Below are positions 18,835 through 27,917 of a DNA stretch of 64,000 bases, one piece after another; position 1 is the first letter of the stretch, and every line of letters starts with the position of its first letter. The notes beneath the pieces were generated by a model. That model was not told where the DNA came from, made no database searches, and saw nothing but the letters and a program-made list of their open reading frames with translations. The position numbers were made by a program, and so were the translations under genes. The stretch comes from Hyphomicrobiales bacterium (GTDB lineage: Bacteria > Pseudomonadota > Alphaproteobacteria > Rhizobiales > Rhizobiaceae), in assembly GCA_900473795.1 (NCBI GenBank), contig UCMT01000040.1, positions 28,391-92,390 on the forward strand, given 5' to 3'.

Positions 18835-21828
18835 GCAAGGCAAGAAGCCAACGAGCAATTTCTGCTGACCTCGTTCCTCGACGGAGCGAATGCCAGCTAT
18901 ATCGAGCAGCTTTATGCGCGCTACGAAAGCGACCCGTCGTCGGTCTCCGGCGAGTGGCAGTCGTTCTTCAAGGCGCTGCAGGATTCGCCTGACGACGTGA
19001 TCAAGGCGGCCAAGGGCGCCTCCTGGAAGAAGCCGAACTGGCCGATCGTCGCCAATGGCGAACTGGTCTCGGCGCTCGATGGCGACTGGGGCACGGTCGA
19101 GAAGGTCATCGAAAAGAAGGTGAAGGCCAAGGCCGAGGAACAGGCTGTCGCCACCGGCGTTGCGCCGAGTGCGGCCGATGTCCACCAGCAGACCCGTGAC
19201 AGCGTTCGCGCCATCATGATGATCCGCGCCTATCGCATGCGCGGCCATCTGCACGCCAAGCTCGATCCGCTCGGCATCGCAGCCCCTGTCGAGGACTATA
19301 ACGAGCTGTCGCCGAAGTCCTACGGCTTCGAGGAGAGCGACTACGACCGCCGCATCTTCCTCGACAACGTGCTTGGCCTCGAATACGCGACCATTCGCGA
19401 AATGCTCGAAATCCTCGAGCGCACCTATTGTTCGACGCTCGGCGTCGAGTTCATGCATATCTCCGATCCGGAAATCAAAGGCTGGGTCCAGGAGCGCATC
19501 GAAGGTCCCGACAAGGGCGTCGAGTTTACCGCGGAAGGCAAGAAGGCGATCCTGCAGAAGCTGATCGAGGCGGAAGGCTTCGAGCAGTTCATCGACGTCA
19601 GGTACAAGGGCACCAAGCGTTTCGGGCTCGACGGCGGCGAATCGCTGATCCCGGCGCTGGAGCAGATCATCAAGCGCGGCGGTCAGGTCGGCCTCAAGGA
19701 AATCATCCTCGGCATGGCCCATCGCGGCCGTCTGAACGTCCTGACCAACGTCATGGGCAAGCCGCACCGCGCCGTGTTCCACGAGTTCAAGGGCGGTTCC
19801 GCAGCACCTGACGATGTCGAAGGTTCGGGCGACGTGAAGTACCATCTGGGTGCTTCTTCCGACCGCGAGTTCGACGGCAACAAGGTCCACCTGTCGCTGA
19901 CGGCGAACCCGTCGCATCTGGAAATCGTCAACCCTGTGGTCATGGGCAAGGCCCGCGCCAAGCAGGACCAGATGGCGAAGGTCTTCGAGGGCGACATCAT
20001 TCCCCTGTCCGAGCGCGCCCAGGTCATGCCGCTGCTCCTGCACGGCGACGCCGCCTTCGCCGGCCAGGGCGTGACGGCTGAAATCCTCGGTCTGTCCGGC
20101 CTGCGCGGCCATCGCGTCGCCGGCACCGTGCACTTCATCATCAACAACCAGATCGGCTTCACCACCAATCCGGCCTTCTCGCGCTCGTCGCCCTACCCGT
20201 CGGATGTGGCCAAGATGATCGAGGCACCGATCTTCCACGTCAACGGCGACGATCCGGAAGCGGTGACGTACGCGGCCAAGATCGCCACCGAATTCCGGAT
20301 GAAGTTCCACAAGCCTGTCGTCATCGACATGTTCTGCTATCGCCGCTTCGGCCATAACGAAGGCGACGAACCGTCCTTCACGCAGCCGAAGATGTACAAG
20401 GTCATCCGCGCCCACAAGACGGTCGTCCAGCTCTATGGCGAACGCCTGATCGCCGAGGGCCTGATCACCGAAGGCGAACTCGAGAAGATGCGGGCCGACT
20501 GGCGCGCCCATCTGGAGCAGGAGTTCGAAGCAGGACAGGCCTACAAGCCGAACAAGGCCGACTGGCTGGACGGTGTCTGGTCGGGTCTGCGCGCTGCCGA
20601 CAACCAGGACGAACAGCGCCGCGGCAAGACCTCGGTGCCGATGAAGACGCTGAAGGACGTCGGCCGCAAGCTGTCGGAGGTCCCGGCAGGCTTCAACGTC
20701 CACAAGACCATCCAGCGCTTCATGGACAGCCGCGCCAACATGATCCAGACCGGCGAGGGCATCGACTGGGCGATGGCGGAAGCGCTCGCTTTCGGCACGC
20801 TCGCCATCGAAGGCACGAAGATCCGCCTGTCGGGCCAGGACTGCGAACGCGGCACCTTCTCGCAGCGCCATTCGGTCCTCTACGACCAGGAGACCGAAGA
20901 ACGCTATATCCCGCTTGCCAACCTGTCGCCGACCCAGGCGCGCTACGAGGTCATCAACTCGATGCTCTCGGAAGAGGCGGTGCTCGGTTTCGAATACGGC
21001 TATTCGCTCGCCCGTCCGAATGCGCTGACGCTCTGGGAAGCCCAGTTCGGCGACTTCGCCAACGGCGCGCAGGTCGTCTTCGACCAGTTCATCTCGTCGG
21101 GCGAACGCAAGTGGCTGCGCATGTCCGGCCTCGTCTGCCTGCTGCCGCATGGCTATGAAGGCCAGGGTCCGGAACACTCTTCGGCTCGCCTCGAGCGTTG
21201 GCTGCAGATGTGCGCCGAAGACAACATGCAGGTCGCCAACGTCACGACACCGGCGAACTACTTCCACATCCTGCGCCGTCAGGTGAAGCGCGACTTCCGC
21301 AAGCCGCTGATCATGATGACGCCGAAGTCGCTGCTGCGCCACAAGCGCGCCGTCTCTTCGCTGTCGGAAATGGCCGGCGAGAGCTCGTTCCATCGCCTGC
21401 TCTGGGATGATGCGGAGGTCATCAAGGACGGCCCGATCAAGCTGCAGAAGGACGCCAAGATCCGTCGCGTCGTTCTCTGCACCGGCAAGGTCTATTACGA
21501 CCTTCTGGAAGAGCGCGAAAAGCGCGGCATCGACGATGTCTATCTGCTGCGCGTCGAGCAGCTCTATCCGTTCCCGGCCAAGGCGCTCATCAATGAGCTC
21601 TCGCGCTTCCGCAATGCGGAAATGGTCTGGTGCCAGGAAGAGCCGAAGAACATGGGCGCCTGGTCGTTCATCGACCCGTATCTGGAATGGGTGCTTGCCC
21701 ATATCGATGCGAAGTACCAGCGCGTCCGCTATACCGGCCGTCCGGCCGCCGCCTCTCCGGCGACGGGCCTGATGTCCAAGCATCTCGCCCAACTCGCCGC
21801 CTTCCTCGAAGACGCGCTCGGCGGTTGA
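18832..21828 (+). CDS. sucA: 2-oxoglutarate dehydrogenase E1 component
   Basis: The protein has 998 aa. It decarboxylates 2-oxoglutarate with thiamine diphosphate and passes succinyl to SucB. The N-terminal part has FLDGANASYIEQLYARYE, which in the family binds the E2 core. RGRLNVLTNVMGKP, the ThDP/Mg region HGDAAFAGQGV followed by INNQIGFTTNP, and CYRRFGHNEGDEPSFTQP are conserved. GEGIDWAMAEALAFGTL starts the pyrimidine-binding half, and LLPHGYEGQGPEHSSARLER is conserved too. Length is normal. A YciI-like gene separates it from sucB. Confidence 0.98.
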   Translation: MARQEANEQFLLTSFLDGANASYIEQLYARYESDPSSVSGEWQSFFKALQDSPDDVIKAAKGASWKKPNWPIVANGELVSALDGDWGTVEKVIEKKVKAKAEEQAVATGVAPSAADVHQQTRDSVRAIMMIRAYRMRGHLHAKLDPLGIAAPVEDYNELSPKSYGFEESDYDRRIFLDNVLGLEYATIREMLEILERTYCSTLGVEFMHISDPEIKGWVQERIEGPDKGVEFTAEGKKAILQKLIEAEGFEQFIDVRYKGTKRFGLDGGESLIPALEQIIKRGGQVGLKEIILGMAHRGRLNVLTNVMGKPHRAVFHEFKGGSAAPDDVEGSGDVKYHLGASSDREFDGNKVHLSLTANPSHLEIVNPVVMGKARAKQDQMAKVFEGDIIPLSERAQVMPLLLHGDAAFAGQGVTAEILGLSGLRGHRVAGTVHFIINNQIGFTTNPAFSRSSPYPSDVAKMIEAPIFHVNGDDPEAVTYAAKIATEFRMKFHKPVVIDMFCYRRFGHNEGDEPSFTQPKMYKVIRAHKTVVQLYGERLIAEGLITEGELEKMRADWRAHLEQEFEAGQAYKPNKADWLDGVWSGLRAADNQDEQRRGKTSVPMKTLKDVGRKLSEVPAGFNVHKTIQRFMDSRANMIQTGEGIDWAMAEALAFGTLAIEGTKIRLSGQDCERGTFSQRHSVLYDQETEERYIPLANLSPTQARYEVINSMLSEEAVLGFEYGYSLARPNALTLWEAQFGDFANGAQVVFDQFISSGERKWLRMSGLVCLLPHGYEGQGPEHSSARLERWLQMCAEDNMQVANVTTPANYFHILRRQVKRDFRKPLIMMTPKSLLRHKRAVSSLSEMAGESSFHRLLWDDAEVIKDGPIKLQKDAKIRRVVLCTGKVYYDLLEEREKRGIDDVYLLRVEQLYPFPAKALINELSRFRNAEMVWCQEEPKNMGAWSFIDPYLEWVLAHIDAKYQRVRYTGRPAAASPATGLMSKHLAQLAAFLEDALGG

Positions 21829-21841
21829 GAGGCAGCGCTCC

Positions 21842-22159
21842 ATGGCCTATTTTCATCTGAAACTAGTGCCACCCCGCAGCACGTTTCCTCAGGACGCAAC
21901 GCCTGAGGAAATGGCTGCGATGGAGCGTCACTTCGCCTATTGGCGAGCGCAGGCCGATGCGGGACGCGCCATTGCGGTCGGTCCCGTCTTCGCCAAGGAC
22001 GGTGCCTGGGGCATGGCGCTTGTGGAGGTTCCCGACGGGAATGCCGCCCAGGCGCTTGCCGACGGCGATCCCGTCATCGCCGCCAGCCTCGGCTTCCAGT
22101 TCGAAATTGCCGCCATACCCAAACTCATTCTTCGGCACGTCGCCGCACCTGCCGCATAA
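21842..22159 (+). CDS. YciI-like protein between sucA and sucB
   Basis: The protein has 105 aa: MAYFHLKLVPPRSTFPQDAT, then MERHFAYWRAQADAGRAIAVGPVF, matching the YCII-related fold with its conserved His in ERHFAYW and Asp in ADGDPV. It starts 13 bases after the sucA stop and ends 30 bases before sucB, so it is co-transcribed with the 2-oxoglutarate dehydrogenase genes. It is only distantly similar to the YciI-like protein at 6084. Function unknown; an enzyme on a small metabolite or a regulator of the complex are both guesses from context. Confidence 0.85.
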   Translation: MAYFHLKLVPPRSTFPQDATPEEMAAMERHFAYWRAQADAGRAIAVGPVFAKDGAWGMALVEVPDGNAAQALADGDPVIAASLGFQFEIAAIPKLILRHVAAPAA

Positions 22160-22189
22160 CCGATAAACGATCAAAGTCAGGATCTGAAA

Positions 22190-23434
22190 ATGGCCACAGA
22201 AATCCGCGTTCCTACCCTCGGAGAGTCCGTCAGCGAAGCGACCGTCGGGACATGGTTCAAGAAGGTGGGCGACACCGTCAAAGCCGATGAACCGCTGCTC
22301 GAACTCGAAACCGACAAGGTGACCATCGAAGTTCCGGCGCCGGCCGCAGGCACGCTTTCCGAAATCGTCGCTAACGCCGGTGAAACCGTCGGTCTCGGCG
22401 CGCTGCTCGGCCAGATCGCCAACGGTGCTGCCGGCGCCGTTTCGGCCGCGCCTGCAGCTGAAAAGAAGGCCGCCGCTCCCGCCGCCGCCGCCCCCGCCGC
22501 CACGGCTGCTGCCCCTGTCGCTCCGCAGGTCGCCTCCGCCATGCCGGCTGCTCCGGCCGCCGCCAAGATGCTCGCCGAAAACAACCTGTCGGCCGATCAG
22601 GTCGATGGCTCCGGCAAGCGCGGCCAGGTACTGAAGGGCGATGTCATCGCCGCTGTCGCCAAGGGTATCTCGACGCCGGCCGCGTCCGAGCCGGTCAAGA
22701 TCGTGACCCGTGGTCCGTCCTCGACAGAGGACGCGCCGCGCGAAGAGCGCGTCAAGATGACCCGCCTGCGCCAGACCATCGCCAAGCGCCTGAAGGACGC
22801 CCAGAACACGGCGGCCATGCTCACCACCTATAACGAGGTGGACATGTCGGCCGTCATGGACCTGCGCAACCGCTACAAGGACCTTTTTGAAAAGAAGCAC
22901 GGCGTCAAGCTCGGCTTCATGGGCTTCTTCACCAAGGCGGTGACGCATGCGCTGAAGGAAATCCCGGCCGTCAACGCCGAGATCGACGGCACCGACATCA
23001 TCTACAAGAACTTCTGCCACATCGGCATGGCCGTCGGCACCGACAAGGGGCTGGTCGTTCCGGTCATCCGCGACGCCGACCAGATGTCGATCGCCGAAAT
23101 CGAAAAGGATCTCGGCCGTCTTGCCAAGGCTGCGCGTGACGGCTCGCTTTCCATGGCCGACATGCAGGGCGGCACCTTCACGATCACCAATGGCGGTGTC
23201 TACGGCTCGCTGATGTCCTCGCCGATCCTCAACGCGCCCCAGTCGGGCATTCTCGGCATGCACAAGATCCAGGAGCGCCCGGTCGTCGTCGGCGGCCAGA
23301 TCGTCATCCGTCCGATGATGTATCTGGCGCTGTCCTACGATCACCGGATGGTCGACGGCAAGGAAGCCGTGACCTTCCTGGTGCGCGTCAAGGAAAGCCT
23401 GGAAGATCCGGAACGACTGGTTCTCGATCTCTGA
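22190..23434 (+). CDS. sucB: Dihydrolipoamide succinyltransferase (E2 of 2-oxoglutarate dehydrogenase)
   Basis: The protein has 414 aa. The lipoyl domain spans 1-77 with the lipoylated Lys in [13 protein letters not shown]. An Ala/Pro linker follows at about 85-122. The E3/E1-binding domain is [20 protein letters not shown] (about 123-160), and the catalytic acyltransferase domain ends in [13 protein letters not shown], with the active-site His and Asp. It forms the core of the complex that transfers succinyl to CoA. Confidence 0.98.
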   Translation: MATEIRVPTLGESVSEATVGTWFKKVGDTVKADEPLLELETDKVTIEVPAPAAGTLSEIVANAGETVGLGALLGQIANGAAGAVSAAPAAEKKAAAPAAAAPAATAAAPVAPQVASAMPAAPAAAKMLAENNLSADQVDGSGKRGQVLKGDVIAAVAKGISTPAASEPVKIVTRGPSSTEDAPREERVKMTRLRQTIAKRLKDAQNTAAMLTTYNEVDMSAVMDLRNRYKDLFEKKHGVKLGFMGFFTKAVTHALKEIPAVNAEIDGTDIIYKNFCHIGMAVGTDKGLVVPVIRDADQMSIAEIEKDLGRLAKAARDGSLSMADMQGGTFTITNGGVYGSLMSSPILNAPQSGILGMHKIQERPVVVGGQIVIRPMMYLALSYDHRMVDGKEAVTFLVRVKESLEDPERLVLDL

Positions 23435-23447
23435 GAGGCACCGAAAA

Positions 23448-23861
23448 ATGGACGCGGCAGCACTGGCGGCATCGCCCTTCCTTTCGCTCCTCGCCTGGAG
23501 CGTCGTGCTGCTCGTCTTTCATGTCAGCCTGCAGGGCATGATGTCTACATTCGAACTCGGATCGGCCTGGAATGCCGGTCCGCGGGATGAGGAAAAGAAG
23601 CCGTCCGGCAAGCTGGCCGGACGCGCTGAGCGGGCATCGGCCAATTTCCAGGAGACCTATCCGGCCTTTGTCGGGCTGGCGCTTGCTCTTGCCATCGCCG
23701 GTGATCCGACCGGCTGGGGCCTCGCCGGCGCCTGGGTTTGGTTTGCCTTCAGGATTGCCTATATTCCGCTTTATCTGGCGGGCGTTTCCTATGTCCGCTC
23801 GCTCATCTGGCTTGGCTCGCTTGCCGGGCTTCTCATCATGGTATCGGCGCTCGTTTTCTGA
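23448..23861 (+). CDS. MAPEG-family membrane protein
   Basis: The protein has 137 aa and three to four hydrophobic helices (about 9-31, 66-90, 92-110, 115-136). RAERASANFQETYPAFVGLALAL carries the MAPEG pattern (R-A-x-x-N-x-x-E). The family covers glutathione- and eicosanoid-related membrane enzymes, but bacterial members like this one have no known substrate. It lies 13 bases after sucB and opens a block of four small genes before lpdA. Confidence 0.85.
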   Translation: MDAAALAASPFLSLLAWSVVLLVFHVSLQGMMSTFELGSAWNAGPRDEEKKPSGKLAGRAERASANFQETYPAFVGLALALAIAGDPTGWGLAGAWVWFAFRIAYIPLYLAGVSYVRSLIWLGSLAGLLIMVSALVF

Positions 23862-23902
23862 CAGGAAAGCGGACGCCTGACAGCGAAAACCGGAGACGTG
23901 CC

Positions 23903-24544
23903 GTGCATCCCTATCTCTTCGAACTCGCATCGCTGATGGCGATCTTCTCCTTCGCCATCGTCTCACCCGGCGCCGACCTTGCCATGGTCATGCGGCAGTC
24001 GCTGGTTCACGGCCGCCGCGGGGCGATCGTGACCTCCTTCGGTGTCGGCACGGCGCTGATGTTCCATGTGACCTATACGATCCTCGGTCTCGGGCTGGTC
24101 ATCTCGCAGTCGATCTACCTGTTCAACATCGTCAAATGGTGCGGCGTCGCCTACCTGCTCTATATCGGTGTCAAGGCACTCAAGGCGGGCAAGACGGACA
24201 TGACGGTCGAGCACGAAGGGGCTGACCCGACGAAAAAGCGCCAGACCGTGTTGAAGGCCTTCGGTCTCGGTTTTGCTGCCAATGCGCTCAACCCGAAACC
24301 CGTCTTTTTCTTCCTGTCGATCTTCTCGACGGTGGTCAGCGCCCATACGCCGATCGCGGTGAAGTTCGGCTATGGTCTCATCATGGCAAGCAGCCTCATC
24401 CTCTGGTTCGTCGGGGTTAGCCTGTTCATGACGACGCCGAAGATGCGCGCCGCGTTCTCGCGCGCCAGCCAGTGGATCGATCGCGTCAGCGGCCTCGTCT
24501 TCATCGCGCTGGGCCTCAAGCTCGCTACGGAAAAGGCATCCTGA
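23903..24544 (+). CDS. LysE/RhtB-family amino-acid exporter
   Basis: The protein has 213 aa from a GTG start (VHPYLFELASLMAIFSF) with GGAG upstream. About six hydrophobic helices are seen. SPGADLAMVMRQSLVHGRR is the family's N-terminal motif, and GFAANALNPKPVFFFLSIF is the conserved LNPK(A)xLFF region. It should export an amino acid or homoserine-like compound across the inner membrane. The frame is open to 23738 but that part overlaps the MAPEG gene and is not conserved. The next gene starts 2 bases after its stop. Confidence 0.9.
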   Translation: MHPYLFELASLMAIFSFAIVSPGADLAMVMRQSLVHGRRGAIVTSFGVGTALMFHVTYTILGLGLVISQSIYLFNIVKWCGVAYLLYIGVKALKAGKTDMTVEHEGADPTKKRQTVLKAFGLGFAANALNPKPVFFFLSIFSTVVSAHTPIAVKFGYGLIMASSLILWFVGVSLFMTTPKMRAAFSRASQWIDRVSGLVFIALGLKLATEKAS

Positions 24545-24546
24545 GC

Positions 24547-25041
24547 ATGCGCCTCGCCGCTCCCGCATCGGTCCTCTGTATCCTGCTGGCTGTGACGCCA
24601 GTGGCTGCGGCGGATTGCCTGCAGGAGGAGGCGATCTATGGCGATGCGGACGGCGCCTATGAATTGCGTTTCGAGCCGGTGGGCTCGGCGAGCGCCGCAA
24701 CCAGCAATCATTTCAAGGTCAAGGTGGCGAAGACCGATCTCGTGCTCGACGGCATCGTCATGCAGTCGGGCGAACCCGTCCGGCCGAACGGCATGATCAT
24801 GAACAACTGCCCGGAGGGCGATGCCACCGGCGACGAGATCGCCGCCTGCACCGTCTGGGAGGGCGTGATCTATGCCATCGGTGCCGACGGCAAGGTCGGT
24901 TCCCTGCCCGAGGAGGGTTCGGAAGCGGCAGCACAGCTGCTTTTGCCTGATTTCGGTCCCGCCGTGCGTAACTCGTCCATCTGGGGCAAGGCGACTGTCG
25001 CGCCCTGGGATGTTCTGTCTTTGAAGGGATGCGTCCAATGA
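24547..25041 (+). CDS. Secreted hypothetical protein
   Basis: The protein has 164 aa starting MRLAAPASVLCILLAVTPVAAADC, a clear Sec signal peptide with cleavage after AAA. The mature part has four Cys (ADCLQEEA, NNCPEG, AACTVWEG, LKGCVQ) that could form two disulfides. I do not recognise the family. It starts 2 bases after the LysE-like gene and its stop overlaps the next start (ATGA), so it is translationally tied to the SDR. Confidence 0.75.
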   Translation: MRLAAPASVLCILLAVTPVAAADCLQEEAIYGDADGAYELRFEPVGSASAATSNHFKVKVAKTDLVLDGIVMQSGEPVRPNGMIMNNCPEGDATGDEIAACTVWEGVIYAIGADGKVGSLPEEGSEAAAQLLLPDFGPAVRNSSIWGKATVAPWDVLSLKGCVQ

Positions 25042-25796
25042 AGATCAGCGATCAACCCGTCCTTTTGGTAACGGGCGGCAGCCGCGGTATCGGTGCGGCT
25101 GTCTGCCTCGCGGCGGCCGAGCAGGGCTGGGCCGTTGCCGTCAACTATGCCTCGAACCGCCCCGCCGCGGATGCCGTCGTCGCCGCGATCACGCAAGCCG
25201 GCGGAACTGCCGTCGCGGTTGAAGGCGATGTCGGCAGCGCAGCCGGCGTCAGCGCGATCTTCGACGCGGTGGACAAGGCCTTCGGCCGTCTCGACGGGCT
25301 GGTCAACAATGCCGGCATCGTCGGCATGCCCGCCCGGATCGACGAGATCACGCCGGAGCGGCTCGACCGCATGCTGCGCGTCAACGTCTCCGGCTCGATC
25401 CTCTGTGCGGCCGCTGCCGTGCGGCGCATGTCGGTGCGTCACGGCGGCAAGGGCGGCGTGATCGTCAACATTTCCTCGATGGCCGCAGTGCTTGGCTCGG
25501 CCGGACAGTATGTCGATTATGCCGCCTCCAAGGGCGCGATCGATAGTTTCACCATCGGCCTGTCGCGCGAGGTGGCCTCGGACGGCATCCGCGTCAATGC
25601 GGTGCGGCCGGGCATCATCGATACCGAGCTACACGCCTCGGGCGGTCTTCCGGACCGTGCCCGCGAACTCTCGCCAACCGTTCCCCTGAAACGGCCTGGC
25701 ACCGCGCAGGAGGTCGCCGATGCCGTTCTCTACCTCATCTCCCCTTTGTCGTCCTATGTAACGGGCGCCATTCTCAACGTCAGCGGCGGACGATAG
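25038..25796 (+). CDS. SDR-family oxidoreductase
   Basis: The protein has 252 aa. The nucleotide motif LVTGGSRGIGAAVC is near the N-terminus, NNAG is in LVNNAGIVG, and the catalytic Tyr-Lys is in YVDYAASKGAID. The C-terminal SSYVTGAILNVSGGR is typical of classical short-chain dehydrogenases such as 3-oxoacyl-ACP reductase-like enzymes. The substrate is unknown. The ATG at 25038 has GAAGGG at good spacing and overlaps the previous stop; an ATG at 25029 is less well placed. lpdA follows after 22 bases. Confidence 0.9.
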   Translation: MKISDQPVLLVTGGSRGIGAAVCLAAAEQGWAVAVNYASNRPAADAVVAAITQAGGTAVAVEGDVGSAAGVSAIFDAVDKAFGRLDGLVNNAGIVGMPARIDEITPERLDRMLRVNVSGSILCAAAAVRRMSVRHGGKGGVIVNISSMAAVLGSAGQYVDYAASKGAIDSFTIGLSREVASDGIRVNAVRPGIIDTELHASGGLPDRARELSPTVPLKRPGTAQEVADAVLYLISPLSSYVTGAILNVSGGR

Positions 25797-25818
25797 CCGC
25801 TCTCAGGAAGGACCATTC

Positions 25819-27225
25819 ATGGCTTATGATCTCATCGTTATCGGCACCGGACCTGGCGGCTATGTCTGCGCCATCAAGGCAGCCCAGCTCGGCCTGAAGG
25901 TCGGCGTCATCGAAAAGCGCGCCACCTATGGCGGTACCTGCCTCAATGTCGGCTGCATTCCCTCCAAGGCCCTGCTGCATGCCTCTGAGGTCTTCCACCA
26001 GACCGCCCACGGCATCGATGCGCTCGGCGTCGAGGTGGCGGCTCCGAAGCTGAACCTTGAGAAGATGCTGGCCCACAAGGATGCGACGGTGAAGGCGAAC
26101 GTCGACGGCGTCGCCTTCCTGTTCAAGAAGAACAAGATCGACGCCTTCCAGGGCACCGGCAAGGTGCTTGGTGAGGGCAAGGTTTCGGTGACCAACGACG
26201 CGGGCGAGGAGCAGGTGATCGAGACGAAGAACATCGTCATCGCTACCGGCTCGGATGTTGCCGGCATTCCGGGCGTTCAGGTCGAGATCGACGAGAAGGT
26301 CATCATCTCCTCCACCGGCGGTATCGCGCTGGAAAAGGTTCCGGCCACCATGGTGGTCGTCGGCGGCGGCGTCATCGGCCTCGAGCTCGGCTCGGTCTGG
26401 TCGCGCCTCGGCGCCAAGGTGACCGTGGTCGAATATCTCGACACGATCCTCGGCGGCATGGACGGCGACGTCGCCAAGCAGTTCCAGCGCATGCTCGCCA
26501 AGCAGGGCGTCGATATCAAGCTGAGCGCCAAGGTGACCGGCGTTGAAAAGTCGGGTTCCGGCGCCAAGGTGACCTTCGAGCCGGTCAAGGGCGGCGATGC
26601 CGCGACGATCGATGCCGATGTCGTCCTGATCGCCACCGGCCGCAAGCCGTTCACCGAGGGCCTTGGCCTCGCCAAGGCCGGCGTCGTCATGGACACGCGC
26701 GGCCGCGTCGAGATCAACAACCATTTCCAGACCAGCATTCCCGGCATCTATGCGATCGGCGACGTCGTGCGCGGCCCGATGCTCGCCCACAAGGCGGAAG
26801 ACGAGGGTGTCGCCGTTGCCGAGATCATCGCCGGCCAGGCAGGCCACGTGAACTACGACGTTATCCCGAGCGTCGTCTACACCCAGCCGGAAGTCGCCTC
26901 CGTCGGCAAGACCGAGGAAGAGCTGAAGGCAGCAGGCATCGCCTACAAGGTCGGCAAGTTCCCGTTCACTGCCAACGGCCGCGCCCGCGCCATGCTCGCC
27001 ACCGACGGCTTCGTCAAGATCCTCGCCGATCAGGCCACCGACCGCGTTCTCGGCGGCCATATCGTCGGCTTCGGCGCCGGCGAGATGATCCACGAAATCG
27101 CCGTGCTGATGGAATTCGGCGGCTCTTCCGAAGATCTCGGCCGCACCTGCCACGCCCACCCGACCATGTCGGAAGCGGTCAAGGAAGCGGCACTGGCGAC
27201 CTTCGCAAAACCGATCCATATGTAA
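25819..27225 (+). CDS. lpdA: Dihydrolipoamide dehydrogenase (E3)
   Basis: The protein has 468 aa. The FAD motif is LIVIGTGPGGYVCA and the redox-active disulfide is in GGTCLNVGCIPSKALLH. The NAD motif MVVVGGGVIGLELGSVW is at about 177-193, and the C-terminal catalytic His-Glu is in CHAHPTMSEAVKEA. It reoxidises the lipoyl group of SucB and passes electrons to NAD. Four unrelated small genes separate it from sucB, but spacing suggests one long transcript. Confidence 0.98.
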   Translation: MAYDLIVIGTGPGGYVCAIKAAQLGLKVGVIEKRATYGGTCLNVGCIPSKALLHASEVFHQTAHGIDALGVEVAAPKLNLEKMLAHKDATVKANVDGVAFLFKKNKIDAFQGTGKVLGEGKVSVTNDAGEEQVIETKNIVIATGSDVAGIPGVQVEIDEKVIISSTGGIALEKVPATMVVVGGGVIGLELGSVWSRLGAKVTVVEYLDTILGGMDGDVAKQFQRMLAKQGVDIKLSAKVTGVEKSGSGAKVTFEPVKGGDAATIDADVVLIATGRKPFTEGLGLAKAGVVMDTRGRVEINNHFQTSIPGIYAIGDVVRGPMLAHKAEDEGVAVAEIIAGQAGHVNYDVIPSVVYTQPEVASVGKTEEELKAAGIAYKVGKFPFTANGRARAMLATDGFVKILADQATDRVLGGHIVGFGAGEMIHEIAVLMEFGGSSEDLGRTCHAHPTMSEAVKEAALATFAKPIHM

Positions 27226-27234
27226 GGAACAGGA

Positions 27235-27260
27235 GGGGGCCGTGACAATCGGCCCCTTTG
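27235..27260 (+). terminator. Possible terminator after lpdA
   Basis: GGGGCC and GGCCCC pair around a 9-base loop 10 bases after the lpdA stop, followed by only three T. It could end the long mdh-suc-lpd transcript. Confidence 0.5.
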
Positions 27261-27351
27261 CACCCTCCCCGTCGGGCGCTCTATCATCGCCGCAGTTTCA
27301 ACGCGTTGCGCGGCCTGTTTGCCACGCGAGGCCACAGGGGAGAGCGTGCCG

Positions 27352-27852
27352 ATGGCGTCGCGCAATTATCCGGTTCCCGTCAGGTTGCCGCATCCGGCGC
27401 TGCCTTCTGCCGACTGGGCGGATTGTTATGAATTGCGCGTTCAGGGCAATGCTTTGACGGCCACATCAGCCGCGGAGCGGACATTGGGTGATTTTCCGGC
27501 CTGGGTCCGCGCCCTGATGGGGCTGCGAAATGCGCTGGTCAGACCCTTCGGCCTGAAGGGCTCGGGTTATGATTCGGCAAGTCCGCGGGAGATGATCGGT
27601 TTCTTTCCCGTGCTATCCCGATCGGGCGAACAGATTGTCCTCGGCTTCGATGACACCCATCTGGATTTCCGCATTGTCGCGGATATTCGTCACGTCGGAG
27701 ATGCCGAGCAGATCGTCAGCGTGACGACCCTGGTCTACCGAAAAATCCTTCTGGGCAAGATCTACATCGCCGCGATCACGCCCTTCCACCGGTTGATCGT
27801 CCGGACCATGCTGCAGCGGTTGTCCCGCCCCGCGGTCCGGGCGAACGGATAG
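27352..27852 (+). CDS. DUF2867-family protein
   Basis: The protein has 166 aa. PSADWADCYELRVQGNALTATSAA, the FFPVLSRSGEQIVLGFDDTHLDFRI core and the C-terminal PFHRLIVRTMLQRL fit the DUF2867 family. That domain is found alone or fused to epimerase-like proteins and has no known function. The ATG at 27352 has GGGGAG 9 bases upstream; an earlier in-frame start at 27319 is less supported. It is convergent with ftsZ2, 65 bases away. Confidence 0.75.
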   Translation: MASRNYPVPVRLPHPALPSADWADCYELRVQGNALTATSAAERTLGDFPAWVRALMGLRNALVRPFGLKGSGYDSASPREMIGFFPVLSRSGEQIVLGFDDTHLDFRIVADIRHVGDAEQIVSVTTLVYRKILLGKIYIAAITPFHRLIVRTMLQRLSRPAVRANG

Positions 27853-27917
27853 TTCTCGCCAAGCTTTCGGCGCCCCGAGCGGGAAGCGCTTGCCACCCGC
27901 TCGGAAGCCGTTTTGGC

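Noticed and set aside
18799..21843. 1014-codon open frame on the minus strand
   Set aside because: Antisense to sucA with Arg/His/Asp-rich, domain-free translation; a codon-usage shadow.
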